Shown here piece by piece: positions 9,728-21,639 of a stretch of 64,000 nucleotides of DNA (position 1 is its first letter; every line of letters begins with the position of its first letter). Both the position numbers and the translations under genes were made by a program. The notes under the pieces were generated by a model. It saw nothing but the letters and a program-made list of their open reading frames with translations. It had not been told where the DNA came from and searched no databases. Source of the DNA: Apium graveolens (Eukaryota > Streptophyta > Magnoliopsida > Apiales > Apiaceae); the NCBI RefSeq assembly GCF_009905375.1, contig NW_027419819.1:1-64000 (forward strand), read 5' to 3'.

Positions 9728-12021
9728 ATGAGTAGGTATGAAGCTATCAAGGTTCCAATCCTAAAGATACATGAATATCCAATCTGGAAAGTTAGGATGG
9801 CCATGTGCTTGAAAGCTATAGATCCTGAATATCTAAGCAGGATTTATGATGGTCCTCATAGGCCAATAAAAGTGGTAGTATCAGTTGCTGATCAAGATGA
9901 AAAGAGGGTTGATAAAGATAAGAAGGATTATACTCCTAAGGATCTATCATCAATCATGAAAGATGCAAAAGCCAAACATATCTTGCATAGCAGTCTTGAT
10001 AATATTTTGTCATATAGGGTTATTGGATGTAAAATAACAAAGGAAATTTGGGATGCTTTAGAAGTAAAGTGTCAAGGTACTACTACTATCAAGAAAAACA
10101 GGAGGACAGTACTTTCTCAAGAATGTGAGCACTTTGACTCGAGAGATAATGAGTTCTTAACTGAGATCTATGACAGGTTTCAAAAGCTGTTGAATGACTT
10201 ATCTCCTTTCAATAAGGAATATGATTTAGAGGACTCAAACTTGAAGTTTCTACTTGCACTCCCTGAAAAGTGGGACTTTAAGGTCACATCAATAAGGGAT
10301 AATTATAAATTTGATAAAACACCTCTAGATGAGATCTATGGCATACTGAAGACTCATGAACTAGAGATGGAGCAAAGAAGCAAGAGAAAAGGATCCAAGA
10401 CTAGACCAATTGCACTTAGAGTTGAAGAGAAGCCAAAGGAGAAAGCTAGGAGAAAAGGTTACTCCAAAGGAAAAGCTATGATTGCAAAGTCCGATACTGA
10501 GTCATCAAACTCTGATGATGACTCAAATATTGATAATGAATCAGATGATGATAGTGATCATGACAACAATGAAGATATGGAACAAATGGATGCTCTACTT
10601 CTTAAAAGCTTCAAGAAGATGGTCTACAAGAACTTCAAGAAAGGGAAAAGGTTTTCCAGAAAGAGTTCCAGTTCCTCAAACTATGATAAGAGGAATGATA
10701 GATGAAATTCTAATATGAAGGAATCAAAGTTTGGAAACTTTGACAAGTCAAAGGAAAGATGCTACAAGTGTGATGGAATTGGACACTTTGCAGCTGACTG
10801 CAGAAAACCAAAAGCTAAAAGGAAAAAAGCCTTGATCATAAAGAAGAAAAACTTGGATGATTCATCAGATTCAGATGATGGTGTTAATTATGCTCTCATG
10901 GAAAATGTTGAGAGTGATGCTGACAATGCTGAATTCAAGGTACCTCAAACAACCCTTGCTTTTGATACTTATGATATCCATGAATTAAGATTGTTTCTTA
11001 AATATCTGCATGTTAGTTATTGGGATCAAACCTTAGAGAATAATAGAATCAAGAGTGAAAACTCTGAGTTAAAGAAAAGGAATGATCACCTAGAAATTGA
11101 GTTGCTTTCCATGATAAAATTGTTTTAAAAAAAAATTAATGTTGTTTATGTTAAAGAAAAACTATAAGAAAAGCGTGATTATCTAGAAAAAGAGTTAGCT
11201 AAAGAAAGAGAGGTTATTAAGCTTTGGACTAACTCAGGAAATTTTAGTAAATGACTGTTGGGGATCAGGATTAGGATATGTAAATAGATCTAATTATGAT
11301 AAGAAAACTAAAAAAGACACTGAGAAAACTAAACCAGTAAATACTGATAACAAGGTAAAACTGAACAAGGTTCAGTTGAAGCCCATTAAGTTTAATTTAA
11401 GTGTTGATGTCGTTAAGTCAATTCATGAGGTAGGTTTAACCTCAGCACCTAAATCAAACTTAAGTACTGATAAGAGTGAACAGGTTCACACAAGATCAGT
11501 AAATATTGGTTCAATGACTCAAAACAGCATAAGCATAAGCTGAAGGAAGTACACATAAAAGACAAGGAGAAAAAGCCTAGGAAAAACAGAAATGGTAAAG
11601 TAGGTGTTAATAAGAATGGTAATCATTTAATTGCTCCCAATGTACCTAGAAAGACATGCTTGAACTATGGTAGTACTAATCATCTTGCTAATTCGTGCAG
11701 GAAGAATAAAGAAATAAACAATGTTCCTCCCAAAATCAGAGTTTAGGAATAGAACATTTAGATATAAACCACATAATCTTTGTTTTCATTGTGGTAGTGT
11801 ATGGCACTCTATTTATACATGTAAATAGTATCATAGTTTATATTATGATTATTATAATCTTAAACCCTCTTTAAATAAAGCAAAATCGGTTTTTACATGT
11901 GTTAATACTGGTAGTAAGAATGTTAACATAAACTCTGATATGAAGTTTTATGCTGCATATGTTAACAAACTTAAAAAGACCAAAGGATCCAATCAAGTAT
12001 GGGTCCTTAAAAACACTAATT
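9728..12021 (+). pseudogene. gag: C2 Copia gag, decayed
   Basis: ATG 9728 opens 325 codons of Copia gag (W-D-A-L-E near residue 110, L-D-E-I-Y-G-I-L-K-T-H-E near 200, then an Asp/Ser-rich acidic stretch). An in-frame TGA at 10703-10705 interrupts it, and the same frame resumes through a CCHC knuckle (CYKCDGIGHFAADC, about 10760-10801) and a coiled coil to 11128. Beyond that, frameshifts and stops multiply, but two more knuckle-like motifs remain: one near 11660-11700 with Tyr replacing the second Cys, and CFHCGSVWHSIYTC near 11780-11822. A W-V-L-K remnant near 12000 marks the gag/protease border. Three knuckles in one gag fits Sirevirus-type elements. Not functional. Confidence 0.85.
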
Positions 12022-12322
12022 GATATAAATACTGATTGTAGGGTAACAGGAGAAATTCTCTAGTCTTGGACAGTGGATGCTCAGGACATATGACTGGTTA
12101 CAAATCCCTGTTATTAGAGTTTAAGGAGAAGGCTGGTCCAAGTGTTTTTATGGAGATGGCAACTTAGGAAAAATCTTGGGATATAGAAAAATCAAACTTG
12201 GGAAAGTCATCATTGAAGATGTAGCTCTGGTTGCAGGAATCAAGCATAATTTGATCAGCATGAGTCAAATCTGTGACAGAGGTTACCATATGAACTTTTA
12301 TGAGAAATATTGTGAAATTGTC
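12022..12322 (+). pseudogene. pol: C2 protease and start of integrase, decayed
   Basis: The aspartic protease active site is readable as LDSGCSGHMTG at about 12065-12100, but the downstream frame is shifted. The next piece, 12176-12322 (LISMSQICDRGYH), is the usual protease-to-integrase bridge. It stops at 12322, exactly where G1's LTR begins, and continues at 25508 after removal of G1, where the frame rejoins as CEIV/SDSDGK. Confidence 0.85.
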
Positions 12323-15300
12323 TGTCACACCCCCAACTTAAACAGCAAAATAAATATAGCTATTACATCTTTTTAATGAAGAATACACAACCAAAATCCA
12401 AGATCTTACAGTTTAGGGTTTGGAACAGCCCAACACAACCAACTATTACATCTGATTTAGAATACCGAGTCCTCACACAACTATTATTACTTATTCTACC
12501 TGAGCTCGAACATAAGCATTAGCATCACAGGTCTTACGGGCAGTCTGCTTGAATCTAACCATAGCTGCTAGCTGTAATATAAGGGTAAAGCAAGAAGTGA
12601 GCCAAACGCTCAACAAGTGCTAACAGTACGACACAAAACATAAATTGAGATATACTTTTAAGAATGACAATGGAAAGTCATAACCAAAGGTAACGAGAGA
12701 TAAAAACTATGTGAGATGGCATCATTTTGCTTGCATCAAAACAATTTTAAAATCATGTCTTAATCAAAATCATTTTATGACGCTACGGATTACAGCCGGT
12801 GATCAACCGCGAAGTAATCCCGAACCTCGCTGGGTTCTAAAACATTATTGGGAATCCCTAGGCAACTTTTAAGCCTAATATAAGTGCGGAAAGGACTCGC
12901 GTCTCAGTCCAGATCCACCATTCAAGAAAACATTTATCCCCCTTTGGGACTGAAAACCCACATTTTATTTATTTCAAAAACTGATGCCGAATTATGACAA
13001 AATCTCTTTTTGCAGTAAACATTTTTATTAAGGAATTATAGATCAACTCGAAACACGGGAAACAAGGTACTGAATATCAGAGCCATGATTCACAAAACTA
13101 TTCTCTATTCGAGTAATTGAATGGTTTTCATATATCAAAGATTGGACAAGAGGATTTTAGTGAGGCTAATGGATAATATGAAGGGTAATGCCAATTTGGG
13201 CTCAAAGCAATGGTTTCTCATCAAGGTTCAAGTGCTGGATCATCAAGAAGGTAAGCTTCATGAATACTAAGGGTGTTAAGGTATGAAGAATGATCTTTAA
13301 CTCAGGACATATCAGAATTGTCAAGCTTTAGGATAAGAAAGAGGGTATCAATCAATGAGGAATCAAGCTGGTAAGTATCTGACTATCAGAATTCAAAGTA
13401 AGGTTCTATAGGGGTTCAAGTATCAGGATCAGATATTAATACTTAGGAAACATCAACATGTTAATCAAGAGGATCCATCAAGTAATATATCAACTCTTTA
13501 TTTTATCATGACATTAAACTATCATGAAAGACTTTTGAACTACTTGCAATACGTACTCGAGGGTTCATGACATCTCTATGTAACTCAAAGATAAACAAAA
13601 GATACGCTTGATTTAAATATATCAAAATGACTCAGGATAATTGCATCAATATATAAGAACTATTTGTAGTAAATACGAAGGTCAAGTTGAATCACTTGCC
13701 TTGAGATAGGCTGGTCTGGTCTGACTGGTAGGAGCAACAACTGGAGCTTCACTCGAGTTTTATGGTAAGTTTTCCCTCGTCTCGAGATCCTACATAAATA
13801 ATAATAATCCTCATTATAATATATTCTCACCAACTTAACCTATTTACAACTCGAAATTAAACACGGATGGCACTTAGGCCTATATGCACTTAATTTATAT
13901 TCTCTTTTAAATTATAATTGCACACACATAGCCACATATTCACATATCATATATTAAGACCAAATAACACCATATATACCATAATGCAACACTAGGCTTG
14001 GATGATCTCGACTCACAACTTAAGTCACTTGGTCGCTAAACTAGACAAGGTCTTCTAATTTCGGCTTCCTAACTCGATGTGCCTTTCCTAAATTATCCAA
14101 AACCTATTGACCCTCACTTGTGCCTTTTGCTCTACTGACCTTATACTATCTTACAACTATGGTGGTCGACCTAATACTCACTTCTAAGTATTCTAAAACT
14201 ATGTGATAAGTGATAGTGCTCACTGGTGCCAATTTCAGAATGACAACTATGGTTTCTTGAGTACATTAGGCACTCTTAAACTACAGATTTTCCATCAAAA
14301 CTTTTACACAAGACTCTCCTGACCTAAGGGCATCTCACAAACTTGATGTGGCTCAAGGGTCTGGCTTGGGCCTTCTTGGGCCTAAGCTAAAAGTCCAAGG
14401 TTCCCCTGTTTTTCTGGGCAGAAAATGCCCTGACTTGAATTAACTTGTGACACATGGTTCTAGCTCATATCCTATGAAATATGGTTGGAAAAACTTCTCT
14501 GACATACCCTCTAACTAAGGCCCAATTGGGCCTAATGAGGGCCTACCCATGACATGGTCAAATCTCCCTATTTCTAAGTTGCAACAAAACTGTCCCCTGC
14601 TGGACAGATTTTGTGATTCTACTTGTGCACCTAACCAAATGACATGCAAACCTCCAACCAACTCCTAAAACCTATTATATACTCCCAATAATAACTTCTG
14701 GTAGCTTGGGCCTCAAAGTGCACACCAATGACATGGTCAAAACTCACTCAAAACCTCAGGGTGCTATACTGATTTTTCTGCAGAAACTATAACTCTCATT
14801 TTCCAAGGTTTTGACTTGACAAACTCAACTAACAACAACTCAATACTTAAACCAAGACTTATACATGGTAATCTACTGAACTAACTCCCTTATTCTCAAA
14901 ATAAACTTGGGTGAGATCATCCATGCCCAAAAACAACAACATGCAATCAAATATATAACATGCAACTCATGGAAAGCACATAACAAGATTTCGGCTAGGC
15001 ATAAAGTTTTAAATGCTTGCAAAATCGACTTGCACCTAATACTCATCCTTAATAATCATGAAATATAACTTCTTTTAAGTATTAATAAGAAATTTATCAT
15101 GGAAACAATCTATTTTAAGCACACATATTTCGAATTTATAGATTTTTAAACATAACTACATGATTTCGAAAAAGTAGCATGCAACTCATGGTTGATCATC
15201 ATTTTAATGTCTTAAAACTAACATGCATGGCTAAACATAAATATATAATGAAATTTCAGTAGCATGCAAAGGATTTTAAAGCATGATATCTCCATAAAAC

Positions 15301-16187
15301 ACTTAGTTAGCACATATACATAATATATCTCATAGAGAGCTCTTGAATTCACAAGAATCAAGAGTTTCTCTTTGGAGATCACATAAGAACTACACATGCA
15401 TCCATGGAACTTCAACTTCCAAGTCACAAAACACTTGTAAAGTATATAAGATGAATGTAGGTAAAAGATTTACACCTGGGAAGATGAAGAATGAATTGAA
15501 AAATGGAAGGGGGGTGGGGAATTGGCCTTCGGCCGAGAGCAATGTGGGAGGGGGAGGAGAGATATTTTGTGGTGTGTTGGAGTGTGGAATGAGAATGACT
15601 TCTCCCACTTTGATTTCTTTGTTTTATACTATTTGGTTTACAAATGATGAGTGAAAGTGAGAACTTATAAAAATGTCCCTTGGTTAAAGTTAGGTCATTT
15701 TGCATGCAAGGCTAAGGTAGTAATTTGGTAATAATCAAATGAGTTAGTGGGGTTGGAAAAGTCTTGTTTCCCTTTTGAGAGAATAGAAGGGTGATTTGCA
15801 TGCATGGTCTCTTATGTAATTTGATAAATATGACAACTAAAATTTATAATGATTTATTTTTATAAAATAAAATGCAAGTTCAAAAATTATAAAATTTATA
15901 TCATAAAATAACTTGGATTTTTAGAGACTTTATAAAATCATTTTCAAAATTTGTGAACAAAATACCTTTTAAAAGAAAATTTTTCCAAAGCTTAGAATAT
16001 TCCTTATAAATCAAAAATAAAGAAATTAAATAAACTCTTGCTTTGAAAAATCATATACTACACAAAGCAAATTTATAATGCAGAAACTTTCACTCACACT
16101 AGCGTACAATCATTGAATATATTTTCATTTGACTTTAATATTATACCCAATCCACAAATAATATTACATAAAATGCAGGTCGTAACA
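12323..16187 (-). repeat. G1 3' LTR
   Basis: It starts TGTCACACCC and ends cgtaaca on the plus strand, and aligns end to end with 21640-25503. It carries a TATAAAAC word on the minus strand at 15621-15628 (CATAAAAC in the other LTR). Short ORFs around 15340-15705 recur in both LTRs, but I regard them as chance. Confidence 0.95.
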
Positions 16188-16204
16188 TCCTCTCCCCCTT
16201 AAGG
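16188..16204 (-). promoter_or_regulatory. G1 polypurine tract
   Basis: The minus strand reads aagggggagagga directly against the 3' LTR, the plus-strand primer for reverse transcription. Confidence 0.85.
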
Positions 16205-16221
16205 GATTCTGTCCCCAGAAT

Positions 16222-19200
16222 CTAAGAGAAAAGATGAGGATGCCAGGAACGCATATCAGACTCTAACTCCCAAGTCGACTCTTCGACCTTAGGGTTCCTC
16301 CAAAGTACTTTTACTAACTTTACTGACTTTTTCTAAGACTCTTTACTTGCCAGTCGAGTATTTTAACCGGTTGCTCCACAAATGACAGGTCTGCCTGAAT
16401 TTCTACAGGTTCATATTTTATCACATGGCTAGCGTCAGGATTGTACTTCTTAAGCAACGACATATGGAACACATTATGCACATGCCGATACTGAGGTGGT
16501 AAGGCCAACTCGTAGGCTACCTTTCCCACTTGACTCAAAATCTCAAAAGGACCTATGTATCTAGGTGCTAACTTCCCTTTCTTGCCAAATCTTATCAACC
16601 CTTTTCTAGGTGACACCTTCAGCAACACAGCTTCGCCAATTTGGAATTGAACGTCCTTACGCGCTGGATCCGCATACTTCCTCTGCCTATCTTGAGCAGT
16701 AAGCAACCTTTTCTGAATTAACTTGACCGAGTCATGCAATTGTTGTACCAAATCTGAGCCGAGAATTTTTCCTTCTCCTACTTCATCCCAACTTGTTGGT
16801 GATCTACATTTTCGCCCGTACAAAGCTTCGTATGGTGGCATGCCGATACTGGAATGATAGCTGTTGTTGTAAGAGAATTCAATCAACGGTAAATGGTTGT
16901 CCCAACTTCCTGCAAAATCGATTGCACAACTGCGCAACATGTCTTCAATTGTTTGAATTATCCTTTCACTCTGGCCATCAGTCTGCGGGTGGTACGCCGT
17001 GCTCATATTCAACTTTATGCCAAGACATTCCTGAAATTACTTCCAGAATCTCGAGTTAAATCGGGGATCTCTGACTGAAACTATTGATACGGGTACTCCA
17101 TGCCTTAGTAAGATTTCGCGCACATACAAATGAACCAACTTGTCCAATGACGACTTCTCATTTATTGGAAGGAAATGCGCCGACTTCGTAAGACGATCAA
17201 CTATAACCCATATTGCGTCATGTCTGGATTTCGTTCGCGGTAGCCCTACTATAAAGTCCATAGCGATATTTTCCCATTTCCATTCTGGAATCTTCAGGGG
17301 CTGAATTAATCCGCTTGGTCGTTGATGTTCTGCCTTTACTTTCTGACAAGTATAGCACTTTGCAACCCATTCTGCCACGTCTCGCTTCATATTTGGCCAC
17401 CAAAAGTTCTTCTTTAAGTCTCGATACATCTTGGTGCTTCCCGGGTGGATTGAAAATTTCGAATTGTGGGCTTCATGGAGGATCTCATTCTTTAATTCAG
17501 GTACATGGGGAATCCATATTCTGGATGAAAACCTTAGTATCCCTTGCTCATCCCTTTGAGTATTAATCTCCTCTCCAGATAACGGTTTCTTCTCTTTTTC
17601 CATTACTTCCTCTTGACACTTCTTTATCTTTTCCACTAGTGTTGGCCGAAAGGTCATTGCACGACAAACTTCCTCGACTTTTCCATAAGCACAAAGTTCT
17701 AATTCCAATTTTTCGATTTCTCCAGTTAACTCTTTTGATGTTATCATCATATTCAATCTCTCCTTCCTACTCAGAGCATCGGCCACTACGTTCGCCTTTC
17801 CAGGATGGTAATTTATCGAGCAGTCATAGTCCTTGATCAATTCCAGCCATCTCCTCTGCCTCATATTGAGCTCTTTCTGAGTAAAAATGTACTTTAAACT
17901 CTTGTGATCCGTGTAGATTTCACACTTCTCTCCATAGAGGTAATGTCTCCAAATCTTAAGTGCGAACACTATGGCGGCTAGTTCCAAGTCATGCGTCGGG
18001 TACTTTAACTCATGCGGCTTCAACTGTCTTGATGCATATGCGATCACTTTACTGTGTTGCATTAACACACAACCCAAACCCTTATGTGAAGCATCGCTGA
18101 ATATTACAAAATTCCCTTGATCATCTGGTAGTACCAACACCGGAGCTGTTACCAACTTCTGCTTTAACTCTTGAAAGCTATCTTCACATTCTGCACTCCA
18201 TTCAAACTTTTGATTCTTTCTGGTTAACTTGGTCAATGGCGTGGCGATCTTCGAGAAATCCTTGACGAATCTTCTATAGTATCCGGCCAATCCTAGAAAA
18301 CTTCGCACTTCCGTAGGAGTCTTCGGCCTCTCCCAACTCATAACTGCCTCAATCTTTGCCAGATCCACTTTAACTCCCTCATTTCCAATAACATGCCCCA
18401 AAAATTGAACTTCCTTTAACCAAAACTCATATTTGGTGAACTTGGCATACAACTTCTCTTGTCGGAGTATCTCCAAGGCTATCCAGAGGTGCTGCTTATG
18501 TTCTTCTTCCGACTTAGAATAAATAAGGATGTTATCAATAAATACCACGATAAATTTGTCCAAATACTTCTTAAATACTCGATTCATCAGATCCATAAAT
18601 GCGGCCAGAGCTTTGGTCAATCCAAACAGCATTACTAGGAATTCATAATGCCCATATCTGGTCCTGAATGCGGTCTTAGGAATATCTTCTTCTGTGATCT
18701 TTAATTGATGGTATCCCGATCTCAAATCAATCTTCGAAAAGCATTTTGCTCCCTTCAACTAATCAAAAAGGTCATCTATCCTTGGTAGCGGGTAGCGGTT
18801 CTTGATCGTCACCTTATTCAACTCCCGATAATCTATGCATAGACGCATACTCCCATCTTTCTTCTTTACAAACAGAACAGGTGCTCCCCATGGCGACGTA
18901 CTTGGTCGTATCACTCCTTTATCCAATAACTCTTGTTGCTGGCTCGCCAACTCTTTCATTTCTGCTGGTGCCATCCTATATGGGGCCTTTGAAACTGGTT
19001 CCGTGCCTGGAGCAAGGTTGATCTCAGACTCAACTTGTCGATCTGGTGGTAAGCCTGGTAGTTTGTCGGGAAACACATCGGGGAACTCACTAACTACAGG
19101 ATTATCTTCCATGTTGAGGCTGCCTCTCTCCGAATCCACTACATATGCTAGGAACGACTCACAACCTTTTCTAAGCAACTTCTTAGCCTGAACGATTGTA

Positions 19201-20834
19201 AGAAATAGTTGATCTTGCCTCTGCCCCTTAAATACTACCTTCTCCCCACTCTTCGTCTTTAAATACACTCTCTTGGTCTTACAATTAATCTGAGCGCTAT
19301 TCTCTCCTAACCAATCCATTCCTAAAATTATATCAAACTCTCCCAACTTGAAGAGTATCAAGTCGGCTGAAAACTTATATCCCGAAATATCGATCTCACA
19401 CTTTGGACAAAATTGATTCACAGGAATCTTCTCTTGGTTTGCAATTACCACATTTACTACCTCACTCATAACTATTTTATCACATTGGAGCTTATCAATA
19501 AAAGATTCTGATATGAAAGATCTTATTGCTCCCGAATCAATCAATACTTTAGCTTTGACATTATTGAGTAAAAGTGTACCTGCTATCATCTCAGAATTCT
19601 GAACAGCATCTTTCATCTTTAGATCAAATGTCCTTGTTGTTGCTTGCGGGGTTGGTGCGGGTGGTGGAGGTAATGCCAATACCTCAGCTGGCACGCTTGC
19701 ACTGGTACTTGCCACGTTCATCAGAGCTTTGACTGGTCCTGTTGCCTTACACTCCCTAGCCATGTGTCCAGTCTTCCCACACTTGTAGCACGTAACTCCT
19801 GGCCTCGGCATCTTGCACTCATTTGCCAAATGTCCCCTCTGATTACACCTATAACAGGTCATGCTCAGCTTATTGCATACTCCGGGGTGCCTTCTTCCAC
19901 AGTGCTTGCATTCCGGTCTCTGGAACCTGTTTTCTCCAACTTGCCCTTGGCTTGCCTGATTGTTCCCTTTTGATTCTTGCCTTTTGCCCAAATTTCCCTT
20001 CTTTTGAAAATTTCCGCCCTTCTGAAAACCAATCCTCTTTACATTATGATCTTGCGGACTTCCAGCTTCAGACTTTTCTCCATAAAATGGAACCTTCCTC
20101 TTCTTGTTATCCCTCTCTTTCCTTGACTGCATCCCATTATTCTCAATCAGAGCAGCTTTCTGTACTACTCCCGCATAAGTTTTAAGCTCAAACATAGCCA
20201 CCCTATCTCTGATCCAAGGCTCCAATCCTTGCTGAAATTTCTTTGTTTTTTCCTCCTCAGTGCTGGTATACTTTGTCACAAACCTTGACAACTCAGTGAA
20301 CATCTTCTCATACTCCAATACAGTCATGTTCCCTTGCTTCAACTCAAGAAATTTTAGCTCCATCTAATTCTGCATGTACTTAGGGTAATACTTATCTAGA
20401 AATAACTTTTTAAATCTCTCCCAAGAAACCTGCTGAGTGACTTCCATAGCCTTTACTGATTCCCACCAATAGATAACTTCTCCCTTCAAGAAGTAAGTAG
20501 CATACGGCATCTTCTGATCGTCTCCTAACTGCACCAACTCAAAAGCCCTTTCCATCTCCTTGATCCATGTGTTAGCTATCACTGGATCAGTGGTATCATG
20601 AAATACAGGTTGATTCACATTCTGAAAAGCTTTGAAAGTGACAATTTGTCTAGGTGGTACTGGTGGTTCAGGTGGTTGGTGTGGCTCACGGTTATCTTGG
20701 TTTTCAATTCGTTGTTGAAGAGTTAGTTGTTGTTGAGCTATAGCATTGGTTTGCTGTTGTAAGGTTTCCAGTAGTCGAAGAATATTTGGGTCTGTGGTGA
20801 AGGTGGTTGTTGGGTTCTTCTTTTTGGGAGGCAT
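16222..20834 (-). pseudogene. gag-pol: G1 Gypsy gag-pol polyprotein, near full length, inactivated
   Basis: A single minus-strand frame from ATG 20834 (MPPKKKNPTTTF) covers gag, two tandem CCHC knuckles (about 19745-19860), protease LIDSG (about 19513-19550), RT (about 18980-18450), RNase H ([10 protein letters not shown] to [16 protein letters not shown], about 18100-17760), integrase with HHCC and DDE core, and a chromodomain-like tail (16222-16335). Breaks are TAG at 20364-20366 inside the gag core, TAG at 18759-18761 after PRIDDLFD in RT, TAA at 17037-17039 in integrase, and a one-base deletion near 16335 that moves the tail out of frame. In addition the RT catalytic box reads F-I-D-N (Asn codon 18531-18533) instead of F-I-D-D, and the second integrase Asp is Val (S-V-R-D, codon 17073-17075). 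The encoded enzymes cannot work as they stand. Confidence 0.93.
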
Positions 20835-21145
20835 GATCCTGAAATAAGAGTTGTGTCAAAACAGATATGAATGATAAAATGATTCGAGGGTATCGCATGG
20901 CATTCTCATTTTCATATGGGGTCAAGTTTCCAAATTAAGCAGATATGATGATAAAAACATAAAATAACAGTTGAGAGCAAATGGAACAATATCACATAAT
21001 TATTGAAATTTTAAAGGTCACAGTACATAGGATTGGGACATAGTCTGATTCTAAGAATAACAGGCTTATTTAAAGGAAAAACGGAAACAACTGGGGATTC
21101 CATAGAGTCTGATAGTACAACAACATGAAAGGTAAATGGAAAGAA

Positions 21146-21499
21146 CTAAGGTTCCACTCCATCTGAACGGGGCTTGGTAGTCTTTTCCTCTCGAAGCGTC
21201 TTCACAATGCTCTGGAGCTCATCCGCCACCATCTGAATGACATACTGGCTGGTACGGTCCCGGTGCGCTGGCATCTCCTCAAGCTTAGTGTTGACGTACT
21301 GAACCAAGGTCTCAAGTCTCGCAGTCATCTGCTCTTTGGGCTTCCCTTCATAGTTTCGGCTGTCCGGATACACGTTCTTCAGTCGGTCTATCAGTCGGTC
21401 GTACTTGCCCTGAAGCATGTCGAACTCGCGCCTCAACTCAGCATACACGGAGAAAGCAATAGTGTCATCCAACCCAGAGGATGACGAGGAATGTGCCAT
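21146..21499 (-). CDS. G1 small ORF upstream of gag, 117 aa, unknown function
   Basis: It starts at ATG 21499, 124 bp inside the PBS, and ends 311 bp before the gag ATG. The protein begins MAHSSSSSGLDD and is then mostly helical and charged (ELRREFDMLQGKYDRLIDRL; LQSIVKTLREEK), so a coiled coil is likely. There is no signal peptide or zinc motif, and I recognise no family. It has no break although the neighbouring gag-pol has several. Extra upstream ORFs are known in Ogre/Tat Gypsy elements but are not a standard part of chromoviruses. It could also be a leader uORF without a protein role. Confidence 0.5.
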   Translation of the reverse strand: MAHSSSSSGLDDTIAFSVYAELRREFDMLQGKYDRLIDRLKNVYPDSRNYEGKPKEQMTARLETLVQYVNTKLEEMPAHRDRTSQYVIQMVADELQSIVKTLREEKTTKPRSDGVEP

Positions 21500-21622
21500 T
21501 TGCTGACAACCAATAAGAGGAGTATTAATAATAATTTACTTAACCTACTCTCTCGCATAATATCTATAACCTACACACAAATCCTATAACCTATTTGGGA
21601 TATCCAGGGACTCTAAACCGTA

Positions 21623-21634
21623 GCTCTGATACCA
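21623..21634 (-). promoter_or_regulatory. G1 primer-binding site (Met tRNA)
   Basis: The minus strand reads TGGTATCAGAGC, 5 bp inside the 5' LTR end at 21640. Confidence 0.92.
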
Positions 21635-21639
21635 AAACC

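Noticed and set aside
15343..15705. Overlapping ORFs on both strands, repeated at 24659-25021, as LTR-encoded genes
   Set aside because: They are present twice only because the LTR is duplicated. Composition is low complexity, they overlap on opposite strands, and no motif is visible.
20364..20366. In-frame TAG in G1 as a programmed gag/pol readthrough codon
   Set aside because: It lies inside the gag core, well before the zinc knuckles, not at the gag/pol border. With two further stops and a frameshift, ordinary decay is simpler.
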